Shown here one piece after another: positions 23,402 to 35,546 of a DNA stretch of 64,000 bases. Position 1 is the first letter of the stretch. Every line of letters begins with the position of its first letter. A program made the translations under genes and the position numbers. The DNA is from Leptodactylus fallax (Eukaryota > Chordata > Amphibia > Anura > Leptodactylidae), in the NCBI GenBank assembly GCA_947044405.1, contig CAMRHE010000077.1:620001-684000 (forward strand), in the 5' to 3' direction. The notes beneath the pieces were generated by a model. That model did not search any database. It had not been told where the DNA came from and saw nothing but the letters and a program-made list of their open reading frames with translations.

Positions 23402-24966
23402 CACTGTGTGCAGAATTATTAGGCAAGTTGTATTTGAGATGATTATTTTTATTATTGAACAACAACTATGTTCTCAATCAACTCAAAAGACTCATAAATA
23501 TCAAATACTTAATATTTTTGGAAGTTGGAGTGGGTTTTTTTAGATTTGGCTATCTTAGGAGGATATCTGTTTGTGCAGGTAACTATTACTGTGCAGAATT
23601 ATTAGGCAACTTAATCAAAACCAAATATATACCCATCTCACTTGTTTATTTTCACCAGGTAAACCAATATAACAACAGAAAATTTAGAAATAAACATTTC
23701 TGACATTCAAAAATAAAACCAAAAACAAATCAGTGACCGATATAGCCACCTTTCTTTACGATGACACTCAAAAGCCTTCCATCCATAGATTCTGTCAGTT
23801 GCTTGATCTGTTTACGATCACCATTGCGTGCAGCAGCCACCACGGCCTCCCAGGCACTGTTCAGAGAGGTGTACTGTTTTCCCTCCCTGTAGATCTCACA
23901 TTTTATGAGGGACCACAGGTTCTCTATGGAGTTCAGATCAGGAGAACAAGGGGGCCATGTCATTATTTTTTTCTTCTTTTAGACCTTTACTGGCCAGCCA
24001 TGCTGTGGAGTATTTGGATGCATGTGATGGAGCATTGTCCTGCATGAAAATCATGTTTTTCTTGAACGGTACCGACTTCTTCCTGTACCACTGCTTGAAG
24101 AAGGTGTCTTCCAGAAACTGGCAGTAGGTCTGGGAGTTTAGCTTCACTCCATCCTCCACCCGAAAAGGTCCCACAAGTTCATCTTTGATGATACCAGCCC
24201 ATACCAGTACCCCACCTCCACCTTGCTGGCGTCTGAGTCGGAATGGAGCTCTCTGCCCTTTACTGATCCATCCTCGGGCCCATCCATCTGGCCCATCAAG
24301 AGTCACTCTCATTTCATCAGTCCATAAAACCTTTGAAAAATCAGTCTTAAGATATTTCTTGCCCCAGTCTTGACGTTTTATGTTATGTTTCTTGTTCAAA
24401 GGTGGTCGTTTTTCAGCCTTCCTTACCTTGGCCATGTCCCTGAGTATCGCACACCTTGTGCTTTTTGATACTCCAGTAACGTTGCAGCTCTGAAATATGC
24501 CTAAACTGGTGGCTAATGGCATCTTGGCAGCTTTACGCTTGATTTTCTTCAATTCATTAGCAGTTATTTTGCGCCTTTTTTTTTTTCAACACGCTTCTTG
24601 CGACCCTGTTGGCTATTTGCCATGAAACGCTTGATTGTTCGGTGATCACGCTTCAAAAGTTTGGCAATTTCAAGACTGCTGCATCCCTCTGCAAGACATC
24701 TCACAATTTTTGACTTTTCAGAGTCCGTCCAATCTCTCTTCTGACCCATTTTGCCAAAGGAAAGGAAGTTGCCTAATAATTAAGCACACCTTATATAGGG
24801 TGTTGATGTCATTAGACCACACCCCTCCTCATTACAGAGATGCACATCACCAGATTTACTTAATTATAGTTGGCTTTCAAGCCTATACAGCTTGGAGTAG
24901 GACAACATGTATAAAAAGGATGATGTGATCAAAATACTCATTTGCCTAATAATTCTGCACACAGTG
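23402..24966 (-). mobile_element. Tc1/mariner-superfamily transposon, DD37E type
   Basis: The 1565-bp element has identical 25-base terminal inverted repeats (cactgtgtgcagaattatta plus ggcaa). A second inner repeat pair lies at about 23587-23610 and 24768-24790, an IR/DR layout as in Sleeping Beauty-like elements. The insertion lies at a TA-rich site. It encodes a transposase on the minus strand, listed separately. Confidence 0.9.
23730..24749 (-). pseudogene. Mariner transposase, two A-run frameshifts
   Basis: Three open pieces are collinear. 24749-24564 is an N-terminal helix-turn-helix (MGQKRDWTDSEKSKIVRCL). 24552-23938 carries the first catalytic Asp in VLWTDE and the second in MQDNAPSH. 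23963-23730 carries the third acidic residue in DLNSIENLW. Counting residues between the second Asp and the Glu, across the break, gives 37, which is the DD37E spacing of one Tc1/mariner family. Both frame breaks fall in homopolymer A-runs (around 24583-24592 and 23967-23973), so they may be assembly errors. The element may thus be young and close to intact. Confidence 0.85.
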
Positions 24967-25221
24967 GTATATAGGAAGTTCTTATACTTCTACCTGCTGT
25001 TAAATCCACTAATGGCTTTGGCTCAAAAAACCGCAGCAAAATCTGCAACAAAAAAATCTGTGTTTCTGCAACGTGGGGCCGTAGCCTATAAGTGATCTTT
25101 TTTATGTGCACATGTGTATGGGCAGAATCAATTCTACTTGGGTGAGGCGGAGAATAAGACAACCTCTATAATGATGGGCGAACATTCTCAAGATTGCTCA
25201 TTCACGGATATTTTTCTATCT

Positions 25222-25429
25222 AAGGCTAAGGCCCCACGTTGAGGAAACGCAGAATTTTTTGTTGCAGATTTTGCTGCAGTTTTTTAAGCCAAAGTCAGGA
25301 GTAGATTGAATAAGAATGGACAATATAAAGGAAGCTTTTAGACGTTTCACTCATGACTTTGGCTCCAAAAACAGCAGCAAAATCTGCAACAAAAAACACT
25401 GTATATCCGCAACGTGGGGCCTTAGCCTA
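25222..25429. mobile_element. Intact palindromic MITE, same family as the split one
   Basis: It runs from taaggctaaggccccacgtt to aacgtggggccttagcct with a pairing interior and no interruption. It therefore shows the empty state of the element split at 23.4-25.0 kb. Confidence 0.85.
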
Positions 25430-27385
25430 AAAGAGCACTTTTTGGACAGATGATCAGATCTTTGATGCAGACCAAAACTGTTCAATTGTCAGCATCACCT
25501 CCACCATGTAAACAAGATATGTGCAGCCAGTATGATGGAACTGTATGGGGGGTCAAACAATCACAGTGGTATCCTTCCCACCCCACAAGGGACCGCTGAT
25601 CAATGAAGCAGATACAATATCCACCGCAGTTTCTCCAGCAGAGATATGGTGTGCCTCGAAACATACAATTCAGTCTACCCCTGTAAAGTATCATCTTAGA
25701 ATTCATAATGGGAAACACAACGGAATATTTTTATAAAAAATAAAAAATAAAATAAATCAAGAACTAAGATCATGATGAGAGAGAATATATTTGATCTAGT
25801 TCTTTTTCCCATGAAATGTGAGGAGAGGATTTTAATACATTTGTACTGTACAACATACAGTATAATGGTTTAAGATCTTCCACCGTATACTTTATTTACT
25901 CTCTTGGTGCATGCCTGGCCCATTATAGCCTATGGACATATTTGGTATGTATATATGAGGAGCTTGTCCCAGTGTATTCATCCAATGTGCACATAAGTGA
26001 AGTGTGAATAGAGTCGTAATCATACTGTACATAATGATTAAGATATTGTATCATTATCACTGCTGAAGAAGACAAGACATGGCATTGCACAGTTAGACAT
26101 ATAACATTATTATTACTATTTCAGAGCTTTCTATTTGCGACTTAGTTTTTACTATATCTTAATATAAAACTGTTTTTACTATTTGGTAATATCCTATGTA
26201 GTGTATGAGGAGGAGTATAATGTCACATCTGCACGTTGATTTCCATTCTTTAGGTGTGCGGGAGGACCAGAAGAATGAAAAAACAGACAGCAGCGCATCC
26301 CGAAAATGACGGACACAAATGGAGCCCGATGGGCCCCATTGACTATAATGGGCTCCATCAGGTGCTCGTCTTGTGGCTGTTTTTTAGACTGAAACAGCCA
26401 GATGAAAAAGTCGGACTTACAGCACTTTTTATGATAATTTTGTGATGGATTTGTACTGGACGGACACACAATGCAGATGTGAACATAGCCTAACTAGTAC
26501 AGGGTTAAGCCGTGTTGTTTAATTTCTTAACTTATAGTGATAGATATCAGCAAAAATATAAATCTACTGGGCTCTGGAATATTATTGGGTATAAATCAGC
26601 TGGTGTCAATGGCAGAACCACTGCTGTAGCAGCCATAGTGTCCCCTGCTGGTGGTTTCATTCAGGCTAAACACGTACAAAACAAAATTGCTATTATTATA
26701 CTCTGGAGTCTCTTCAGACCGCAGAGTGTAATGAGCAGAGGCCTAGGGAAGGTGATTCAACATAACAGCGTTACTCACCTGTCCTTTGCTCAGCGCTGGT
26801 CTTCAGGCCTCTACAATGACATCACAGACTGCTGACGCCTCAGCGGTCACGTGAGTCGTAGCAGCGTCACTACAGGTGAGTAACACTGTTTGCTATGTTT
26901 GTTCACCTCCCCTGGGCCTCGACTCATTATACTCTGGGGTCTGACGAGAGCCCAGAGTTTAATAATAGTTTGTGGGTTGTGAACCACAAAATTTTCGTAT
27001 TCTGCAAAACCCACAATTTTTGTAATATTAGCATTGAACATCATAGGGTCCACTGTGAGACATTATACTGTATGAAGGCCACTATGGGACATTATGTGTG
27101 TAAATGGGGCGTTACACTACATGGGGGCCAGAAAAGGGAGTATTTTACTATGTGGGGGCACGATGTCATGTGGGGGTGGCGGGGCCCAATTCAAGAGTTT
27201 GCTATAGGTCCCAGTCTTTGCTAGTTACGCCCTTGGCTGGTGTGAAGTATCTTTTGACCTGTCACAGCTTATATAGCACCAACACATGGTCTAAGTCTTA
27301 ATATATTAACCAAGGAGATTCTTAATGACAAAAAGTGGCCTTCACAGAAGTGGATTAAGTGCTCATCATCACAACTTCCATCTTA
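25430..27385. other. Intergenic with inverted and degenerate repeats
   Basis: 26685-26770 and 26885-26975 are inverted copies (gtctgaagagactccagagt against actctggggtctgacgagag). 27040-27190 is a degenerate tandem of about 30 bases of the type actatgggacattatgtg. No coding exon is supported. Confidence 0.5.
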
Positions 27386-30300
27386 CTACATATTAAAGGT
27401 TTTCTTGAGACTTTCTTTGGCCATCTCCTTGGTCAGATTGTTCCATTCCTTCGGGTAGTCAGCTGGTTTTGCATGATACTGGCTTGCAAATTGGTCATTG
27501 AACTCTTTAAGAACAAATTTCCAATAATCGGCGGCTTTGATGCTGGGATCAGGCTGAATTCTCCAGTCGGGATAGTAATCTTTATATTTCTTATACGGAT
27601 GAGGTTTTTCATTGGTATCGCTATTCATGAATGTTCCATTTTCACAGACTGAAGTGGTACAAATATCGTGACAAAGAATTAATGATTCTGAACATCTGTA
27701 CGTTCCTAATCCTTTAGGTCGATGGACAGAGGCAAAATGTTCTTTGTGGTCTTCACCTCCTGCTTCACAAGGAACCTTGCAGAATGGACACTGCTTACCG
27801 CATCCAAACACCTTCTTAAACAGTTCATCTTGAGGTTTCACCGATACTCTTGAAAGTATAACATCTCTACCCAGTGCTTCTAATTCTGATAGGATTTCTT
27901 CTTTTGTGTCTGAAAGGAAGTTGTTCAGGTTTTTAATAAATTCCTTTGTGTTTGCCGAATTTTTGAAAATAATCGCTTTCATTTTTTCCTTCGGGAATAC
28001 CAAGTCACTGCTTAAATTATCCTGGAAATGATCAAGAAAATCTTCCAAATTATGATCCCACATTTCAAGACTGATGAGCACATCTCTGATCTTCTCTGTA
28101 ATACCTGAAAGGATCTTGATTTCCATTGTGATGAAGTTTTTGTATTTCCTTTTGACATATTTCAATATCCAGTTTTTCACGAACTTTTCATAGTTTCTGG
28201 AATACTTAACATATTTTTTAAATTTATTTTCTTCCAGAAGATCTAGGAGAACAGTGTACTGGAAAAACGTACGAGAGGTGTATGTTGCTGATCCTTCGGA
28301 CCTCATGATGTCATCGACAAGTTCAATGCCGAGATTTCGAATGATGTGATCAATGATTGCTGGTTTTAGACACGTGTCACAGATGCGTTTGGCGAGATTC
28401 TGGCTTTCATTCTTCTCTTGGAATACATCCATAAATGAGTTAAAGTATTCAGATTTCAATGTGTCCAGCTGTGAATGAGGGTCATTCTTTTTTATGAAGT
28501 TATTATGCATCTCCTGGAAATCATCAACAACATGTCCTAGTATTTTTAATTTTATGTCTAGCTCCTGTTCAGCCGGGATATTCCCTTCCTTTGTAAGACT
28601 GTCATCAATTATGTTCAGCAGCTGTTTACAGTAGGTGTCATCATAATCGCCATCTTTCCTGGCCTGTTCCTCGGAATATCTACAACATTTCTCTAGAACA
28701 GATTGAATAATATCCTCATGCTTCATATTTCCTTTCCACCATTTATAGGGGCTTTTAAAAAATGTATTAATTGATTTCATTTTCCCGCCAGTATGCTTTT
28801 TCTCAGGTTTTGGCAAGTGTTGTGTTTGGTTTAGTTTTTCATTTACTGCGGATCCCCTGTCTCTCATGGTCTTGGTGAGCTCTAGCAGCATGTCTTTCTC
28901 AATATCATGTTTTATGAGAGGCGTTACTCCTAACTCTTTGACTGTATCTTGCCACATAATCTCAAACTCCCTTGTCAACTTTGCATTGTCGAGCTGATGT
29001 TGTTTCTTTCTGCAATCTTCCATAAGGCTGGACACTTTGTGTTCGATCCCCTCAATGTACTGCATGCGTACTTTTTTTATTTTGTGTTGCTGTTTTTGGA
29101 TTTGCATTGCATTGATGTATTTATCCTGTGAGGACATTCTAAGGTTTTTTCCAAGCATCTTTGCGCTGTTTATAAAGTCTTCTTTGTATCTTATTAAATT
29201 AATACAATCTTTATTTTGTTGGAAATAATCTTCCACCCAGGTTATCATCTTATTCTGCTCAACTGAAATGATGTTTTCTAACTTAATACAACATTCTTTA
29301 CCTTTGTCTTCCAAAGTATCTTCAGATTGGTTTTTGATAATGGTTTCAGTATTAGTTAACCATTCATGGATCAATTTGTTGAATTTCCACTCTAACTCAG
29401 AATATTTCATGGACAGTTTGTTGTAGGCGCTGGCTACCAAGCTATTTCTGAAACTGAAGATAAAGTTCTCATGTTTGACTGCATTCCATAAGTCTTCCGT
29501 CCACTTAACAAATTGAGGAATAGTTTGTGCTCCAGTTTGGCTTTGCTTAATCATTTTTAGTAAATTTAGCTTCAATTCAGCAATGTGTTCACTGTATCCA
29601 GCACTGACTGGGGCCATTGGCGGGACACCTTGCCACAGACTTGGGATGTACCAATGGTGCTGTTCTGAATCATACTCCATAACATCAGAAAATACCTTAT
29701 ACTGAGGCTTCTTCTCCATGGTTGCCACAGTTCTGGTCATTTCATTTAGTTGTTCCAGCAGCTTATTCCGGTCTCTCATATTCTTTTCATGAGCCGAAAC
29801 ATCGCTCACATTTTGATGAACAAACTGGCAATTGGGCTTCTTTCCAATTTCTTTCATTCTGAGAAATGAATGGATCACTATCTGTATAATATCTTTCATT
29901 TCTGTTATATTTTCCATGGCCATATTTATTACAGTGATGTCACTTAACCCAACCACTAATGTAGCCAACTCATTGTCATGTTCATAACTGCCCTCCAGAG
30001 AATCTAGCTCGGGAGCTTTCAACCCTTCAGTGTCAATCACCAAAAGATATTCACAACCAAGCTCCACTTGGATGTTCTCCTTCACTTTAATAAGTGTCAT
30101 GAAGGCTCCTCGTGTGCATCGTCCACTGGCCACAGGGTACTGTAGACCAAACATGGTGTTCAGAAGTGTGGACTTCCCTGTGCTCTGTACTCCAAGCACC
30201 GTTATTACCCTTATTCTGCATCTGTCACCTGTCTTAGTGTTCACTTTATTAAGAATATCTGTTACCCATTGCACCGGGATCCTAGATGCATCACCATCGA

Positions 30301-32005
30301 TCAGTTCCAGCGGGTAGCCATCAAGCAGAAGATCAGCTGCTGCTTCAGAGAGATACTCGCATTCCATCTGATGTTTCCCTATGAAATTCCAAACCTCATA
30401 AAACTGAGACATCTCTCTCATGAAATGCTCAATTCCTAACGAACTGTCTGATATCTTCTGATCGATTTCTGTCAACTCTTTTGAGTTTCTGGCCTGAGAA
30501 TATTTCTCTTTATATATCTCCTGTAAAGATGTAAGAGTTTTCCTTGCTGCTAAGTCCAAATAATATTTTAACCAACTTAAAAAATAAAACTTTTCGGATC
30601 GATTTTTGGTTCCAATCCCTTTCATAAACTGAACGATTCCTTCCGGCATGTGACATTCCCACTGTTTCCTCCTTATGTCATCACATTTTCTTCTCAGCTC
30701 AGATTTGTATTTTTCCCCATTTTTATTGTGTTGTTGTTTCATCTGACAGAGTTCTTTTTCCAGTTTTGCTAAGTCTCTTAGAAGTTGCGCCTGCAGTTTC
30801 ATTGTTTTTTCTTTGTAGTTGACGACATCACTAATCTCTTCAGTTATTGCTTTGGCTTTTTTTTTCTGCAGCCTGGCATTCTTTTTCTCTTTCATCTACA
30901 CAGATCCCTTGCTCTATTGCTGTCTCGGCCATGTCTTCGATACTAAGGAAATTACAATTTTCTTTCTCCAACTTCATCAGAGCTGAGTGAATCTTCTTAA
31001 CAGTTGCAGCTTCATTTGTACTTTTTGTGATCACTAAGACATTGTCCTTCTTTGTTTCAGTCATGGACACCACTGACTCGAGAATATCCTCAATTTCTTC
31101 TCTGCTCTTTTGCTCTTCAGGCACAATAATGTAGAGAAAGGTGGTCTTGGAGTTTCTATATTTCAGTAATAATTCACATTGAGTCTTACTAACAGCTTCA
31201 GCAAAGATTACAACAACTGAAGATATCTCTGCTAGAAAGCCAAATGTCTTAACATTGTTCTCCAATTCCCCACGAAGGTTTGTAAAAGCAACAGGCTCAG
31301 CAAAGATGCCTTTACCAGCAGGAAAATACCAAGACATCTCTACCAGCCCCATTGATATATTCCTTTCTACATTTCCACCATCCATGTCTCTGTGAACAAA
31401 GATGTCTTGATAATGTTGTGTTGAAGTCAGAATTTTGTTTAGAATGTTAGATTTAGAAAGTCTGCATTTTCCCAGTCTCATAAAGGAAAAGGTTGGCATG
31501 GAAATTTTCACTAAATGTTCCTCCTGGAATCCTCTGCTCTCTGATAGGGATTGAGGTCGCCATTTCTTCACGATTCCCCTCATTGCCCACAGCATAAAGG
31601 TGCAATCAGGACCATCACTGGCTGGAAGCAACAGAGGGACAGAAAACTGACACATGGACATTTTTGATATCATCTCTTGTTGGAGGAAATGATCTGAGCA
31701 ATGCAAGATGGTGCACTGTAAGTCTAATGGATGGATACTGCCTGACATGTCACAGTCCACATCCAGGAGTAAGCTGCTATTCTTGCTAATTTCTGCTCTG
31801 TTCCCTATTGTACTGATATTCCTAGCCTCCTTATGCAAAGACATCAGTTTTCTTATATAATTCCAGGCTACATTTTCCATAGGAGAAAAGTCAGGTCTCA
31901 CACATTCCACTCCAATGTCAAGAACATCATGTAATGTAAGCTTGGACTTCTGGTAACTCTGAAAGTTCATCTTCATGAGAAGATCCTGGAAGCAAGTTCT
32001 CTTGT
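27386..32005 (-). CDS. Giant VLIG/GVIN-type very large GTPase exon
   Basis: This 4.6-kb exon follows an acceptor (TATTTTACAG) at 32006. The first part (to about 30860) has the N-terminal VLIG/URGCP region: HPLDLQCTILHCSDHF, a PLLLP block, and MPTFSFMRLG/LSKSNILN. The second part has the GTPase: P-loop GVQSTGKST at 30193-30170, RCTRGAFM as likely switch, and DTEG as G3. A long helical region follows, then a Cys-rich C-terminus (CGKQCPFCKVPC) with an HRPKG motif and a PYKKYKDYYPDW tail typical of VLIG proteins. Members are interferon-induced, mostly soluble GTPases of poorly known function. One base too many in an A9 run (30857-30865) breaks the frame; being in a homopolymer, it may be an assembly error. 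At about 1540 residues it is shorter than mammalian VLIG1 (about 2400). Confidence 0.9.
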
Positions 32006-32289
32006 CTGTAAAATAATCATAAATAATAGAAGCGATTATATTGACTTTTACAATGCATGTAAAAACGATCAATATCAGAGACAGAAAGGACTGTGCATCT
32101 ATATTGTGATTAGTACTAGTGCAGTACATTGTAACTTCCTGTAGGACCAACCTTTGAGGTCACAGAAAGGAAAGGAAATAAAGTGGAGGACCAGTGGAGT
32201 TTATGATGTTTTCAAACTTGAATTAAAACTTTGGGATTTCTGGGTTCTCTGGTCTCAACTTACCTAGTATGACTGCCAAATCTATATCT

Positions 32290-32610
32290 GATGAGGACCT
32301 TTCAGAACTTCCACCAACTCCAGCTCTTTGCATACTACAATAGAGGCTGCTCCACTGATTCCAGCACAGTTGGATTTTTTTTCTAGCCCCCACCATTCCT
32401 GAGCAATCAGTGATGTTAGTTTCAGCACCCAATAAGGTAATTAGGATCTCTACTCTGGGCAGTGCTGATCTGGAGCATATAGTCTAGGACTGCCCACCTG
32501 ACAGTGGAGAGCATAATTACTTAATTACTCCAATTACTATTATTAGATCCTGAAACTACACTGATTGCTCAGGAACGGTGGGGGCTAGAGAAAAGATGCA
32601 AAGAGTGGCC
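32290..32610. mobile_element. Palindromic MITE (family A, second copy)
   Basis: ccagcacagttggatttttt and accattcctgagcaatcag on the left mirror ctgattgctcaggaacggtgg on the right, and both resemble the copy at 14545-14965. It sits in the intron just upstream of the VLIG exon. Confidence 0.7.
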
Positions 32611-32812
32611 CCTGCCATGTGTGTCACCCTGGTTTATGTTTCCCCTGCCTAAAGAAGTTCTTTAAGTGATTTGAACCTGTGAAATGTGAGTTATTAGCTA
32701 TTTCTTGCTTATCGCTCAGGTTGAGTCTCTGTAGCGTGTGGCTTCAGCTCTGAGATTTCCAATTTAAAAGTTTTACATGTAGTTAAATCCAATAAATATG
32801 AAGCACACCCAC

Positions 32813-32884
32813 CTAATTTTTTGGGTTCTATCTTTAAATTTGCTTTGGGTAAATGGATATCCTCATACGTAGAAACAGAGAGAT
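32813..32884 (-). CDS. Linker exon of the CARD-VLIG gene
   Basis: This is a 72-nt exon between an acceptor (CTTTTGCAG) at 32885-32887 and a donor (TTAG|GTGGGT) at 32811-32812. It enters and leaves in phase 1, matching both neighbours. The 24 residues (including STYEDIHLPKANLKIEPKK) are hydrophilic and without a known motif. Confidence 0.6.
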
Positions 32885-33079
32885 CTGCAAAAGATGAATG
32901 TATATTATAAAATTAGTTTTAGCAAATAAAGTTGATTGGATATGCATGTATGTATGGAATAGTTAAAGAAGATGTTTAGTATGGAAAACTGAAAATCTGT
33001 TACAGAAAATGAGGTTGGGGTAAGGAGGTGGTCTTCTCAAAGATGTGGTCTTTTAGCGTGATTTCACTGTGTTAGTTAC

Positions 33080-33154
33080 CTTTGTCAGTATTTACTTCCT
33101 TTGGTTCCTCAATGTGACTTTTCTTTGTCTCTTGCCATGGAAAATCTTTCTCAT
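33080..33154 (-). CDS. Linker exon of the CARD-VLIG gene
   Basis: This is a 75-nt exon between acceptor CTTGTTATCAG and donor AAAG|GTAACT, phase 1 in and out. It encodes an acidic, charged stretch beginning DEKDFPWQETKKSHIEE. Its phase and location link the CARD exon to the VLIG exon. Confidence 0.6.
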
Positions 33155-33537
33155 CTGATAACAAGAAACATACGATTGTATAATCTATTGTAACAGGCAT
33201 CTGATCATTGACCCATTGTGCTACCAAACTGGTATTGCTTGAGGCCACCTCTAAAGGTGTTGTTCTAGCAAACTCCCAGATTTGCATCCTTTAGCTCCCA
33301 TACAGGTATCTGGACTTTGTTGCAGGAAGTCCGCCATGCCACTACCTCCTGAGGTGGTCCTAGTTTGGTAGCATCTGACTAGGCAGGTCAGGACTATGGT
33401 GCAGTGCAGTACAGAAACAGATAAAAATGCAAGGTGTGAATAATGGCTAAATATACGATAAAACATACAGATCACAGCTTTGTCTAAAACATAAATTTAG
33501 GACAGGACATAACACAGATAGCAGAGATATTGCAGAA

Positions 33538-33655
33538 GGTCAACAGATAATAGAAGCCATATGCTAACGGATAGCAGATAGCTGAAGCCATAGGCCAACA
33601 TGAGACAGGTAGTAGAAGTCATAGGCCAACAGGAAACATGTAACACAAGCAGATT
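33538..33655. repeat. Short degenerate tandem repeat
   Basis: Three to four copies of a unit of the form agatagcagaagccataggccaac, in an intron. Confidence 0.5.
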
Positions 33656-33994
33656 AGGACATAAACCAGACATGGTAGAAAGAAACTCAGACAAAACAGA
33701 AGCTTGTAATAGATTAAAAGCAGGAACTAACACATTGTGCAGCACACGTGAGACTAAATAAACAGACATAAATATGTATATACAGACAGGGATTGGCAAG
33801 AGGAAGTTTGCAGGTGAGAACACAAATCTTTAAAGAGACAGGCACACACACAGAGGTAGCCAGGCAGCTAGGCCCGCTGGGTAGGCAGTACGCCAGTGAG
33901 CACAGAGCGCCAGTGTTATACTTATCATGAACATATCTAAAAAGCAGCTACAGGAAAAATATCAAGAAAATACCAAATTCATTTCAGTGAACTT

Positions 33995-34260
33995 ATAGGG
34001 GTTGTCCAGAATTTTTTATTTATGGATTATGCTTAGGAGAGGCCATAAGTATCTGATCAGTGGAGGGGCAGACAGGCAGCCCATGCATAGATCAGCTGTT
34101 CAGGTCTACTTCTAATGCCCACACTATACACAGTATAGAGCCGGAAGCAGATGGCTCCATGCCCTGTATAGTGGCTGGGTGTCCTGACTGCAGTTCAGCT
34201 CCCATTGAAGTCAGTGGAGAAACTGCAGTTTTTTTTTACCAGTTCTAACTCCTTCGGAAT
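33995..34260. mobile_element. MITE-like repeat with aggggttgtccag end
   Basis: It opens ataggggttgtccagaattt and continues with the gataagtatctgatcagtgg-type interior shared with 18640-18700. The right end is eroded. Confidence 0.4.
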
Positions 34261-34463
34261 TTTTTTCCAGTTTCCCAATACATTGTACAAAATATAAAAT
34301 GAAGCTGTTATGAAGTACAATTTGTCTTGCAATGGATTTGTGAATGAAAAAATAAAAAAGTTATGGCTTTTGGAACATGGAAAATAAGAAGGAAAAATTT
34401 TAAAAAAGCTGCCGTGGAAAGGGGTTAATCAATAAACCCATCAGGTGGAATTTCTTCTCTTAC

Positions 34464-34726
34464 CTTGGTTTAGGTGCAAGCACTGGAGGAATGCTCTACA
34501 GGTCGCCTCATCTTTCTCAAGAATTATGTTCAGTAAGGAGCGTGCTTTTTGTTTCACACTACTTGTATTTTCAACCTTACGATATTCTTCCTGTGTGATA
34601 ATGTCCATTGAGTCACAATCATCCAGAAAGTCATCAAAGTTCTTCTGTAGAGCGGCCATAATCTCTTTTCTTGATCTTCGAATATAATTCACAGCCTGGT
34701 CTGAAGAGCCTGCCACCATTGCAGCT
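34464..34726 (-). CDS. CARD (caspase recruitment domain) exon
   Basis: The exon lies between acceptor CATCTTAAG at 34727 and donor CCAAG|GTAAGA at 34463. It encodes about 87 residues with the CARD pattern of amphipathic helices: AVNYIRRSRKEIMAAL, FDDFLDDCDSMDIITQEEYRKV, SSVKQKARSLLNIIL, and EATCRAFLQCL. CARDs mediate homotypic assembly in inflammasome, apoptosome and MAVS-type signalling. It enters in phase 2, exactly the phase left by the donor at 35546 of the upstream kinesin/repeat exon. It leaves in phase 1, matching the linker exons. An internal ATG at 34719-34717 could instead start a stand-alone CARD-VLIG protein. Confidence 0.75.
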
Positions 34727-35546
34727 CTTAAGATGAAATAGAAAAACTTGCTTAGAAGTATTGTCACATCATTCACTATCTTATCCTAGTTGGAATCAGG
34801 ATTGTAGAGTCAAAGTTGAGTCTAGTTTAGGTAGAGTCAGAGTTGGAAAAAAGTTACTCCGACTTCAAAATAAAATGATTAATAATTTAATTTACTTTCA
34901 TAGGAATTCAGTCACTACTTTTTTACTGCTTCTGTCTGACCATGGCTGTCAGCCATTATGAGTCGGGGTCAGAGTAGGAGTTGCAGTTGGACTTTGAATA
35001 AGAGAGGATGGGGGTTAGTGGTGGGTGGCTTATTGACTACATAACCATGGTTGGAAACTGCGACAGGCTGCAATTCACAACACGACCTCTGGGTGAAGTA
35101 AAATCATGTTTTTATTTTTAACTCATCTGGGATGAGCAGCACAAGATGAGTTTTGGCTTACTTACTTAAGCAAAGTACAGAATTGTGGTTCCCTTTAAAG
35201 TGAATTTCATGTGTCCTTTTTATTTCAGTTTGAGCATTTTTCTTACACAGAGCTCCAAATCCCATCTACTATACTACATATCTAATTCACATGGGTTAGC
35301 TTCTTGTGAATTCATACTGGCTAACACATGGAGATCATTCTGTGTGTGTCCCCGGCCTAAGATAGTTTTCATATATCTGCCCTTTGGTGCTCCAGACTCA
35401 ACAAAAGCCTTGAGTGAGGAGATCGCTTATATACATAATGAAATGTATTATGTTGAAATAAAAAGCAAGATGGAATGAATGTATAGGGTTAAAATGGGAA
35501 ATGTACAAGTGGAGTATAAAGATAGAAGGAGAGATTCAGTGCTTAC
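34727..35546 (-). other. Intron between repeat exon and CARD exon
   Basis: Delimited by a donor (ACAGG|GTAAGC) and the CARD acceptor. I see no ISRE, TATA box or other promoter sign in it, which favours one transcript over two genes. Confidence 0.45.

Larger units (their letters stand above)
23295..25087. mobile_element. Palindromic MITE split by a mariner insertion
   Basis: The left half (23295-23401) starts tacggccccacgttgcgg. The right half (24967-25087) ends ctgcaacgtggggccgtagc. The halves are inverted copies and share gttgcagattttgctgcgg. The mariner element occupies the middle. Confidence 0.85.

Noticed and set aside
28949..29228. Plus-strand frames within the VLIG exon
   Set aside because: Shadows of the minus-strand GTPase coding sequence.
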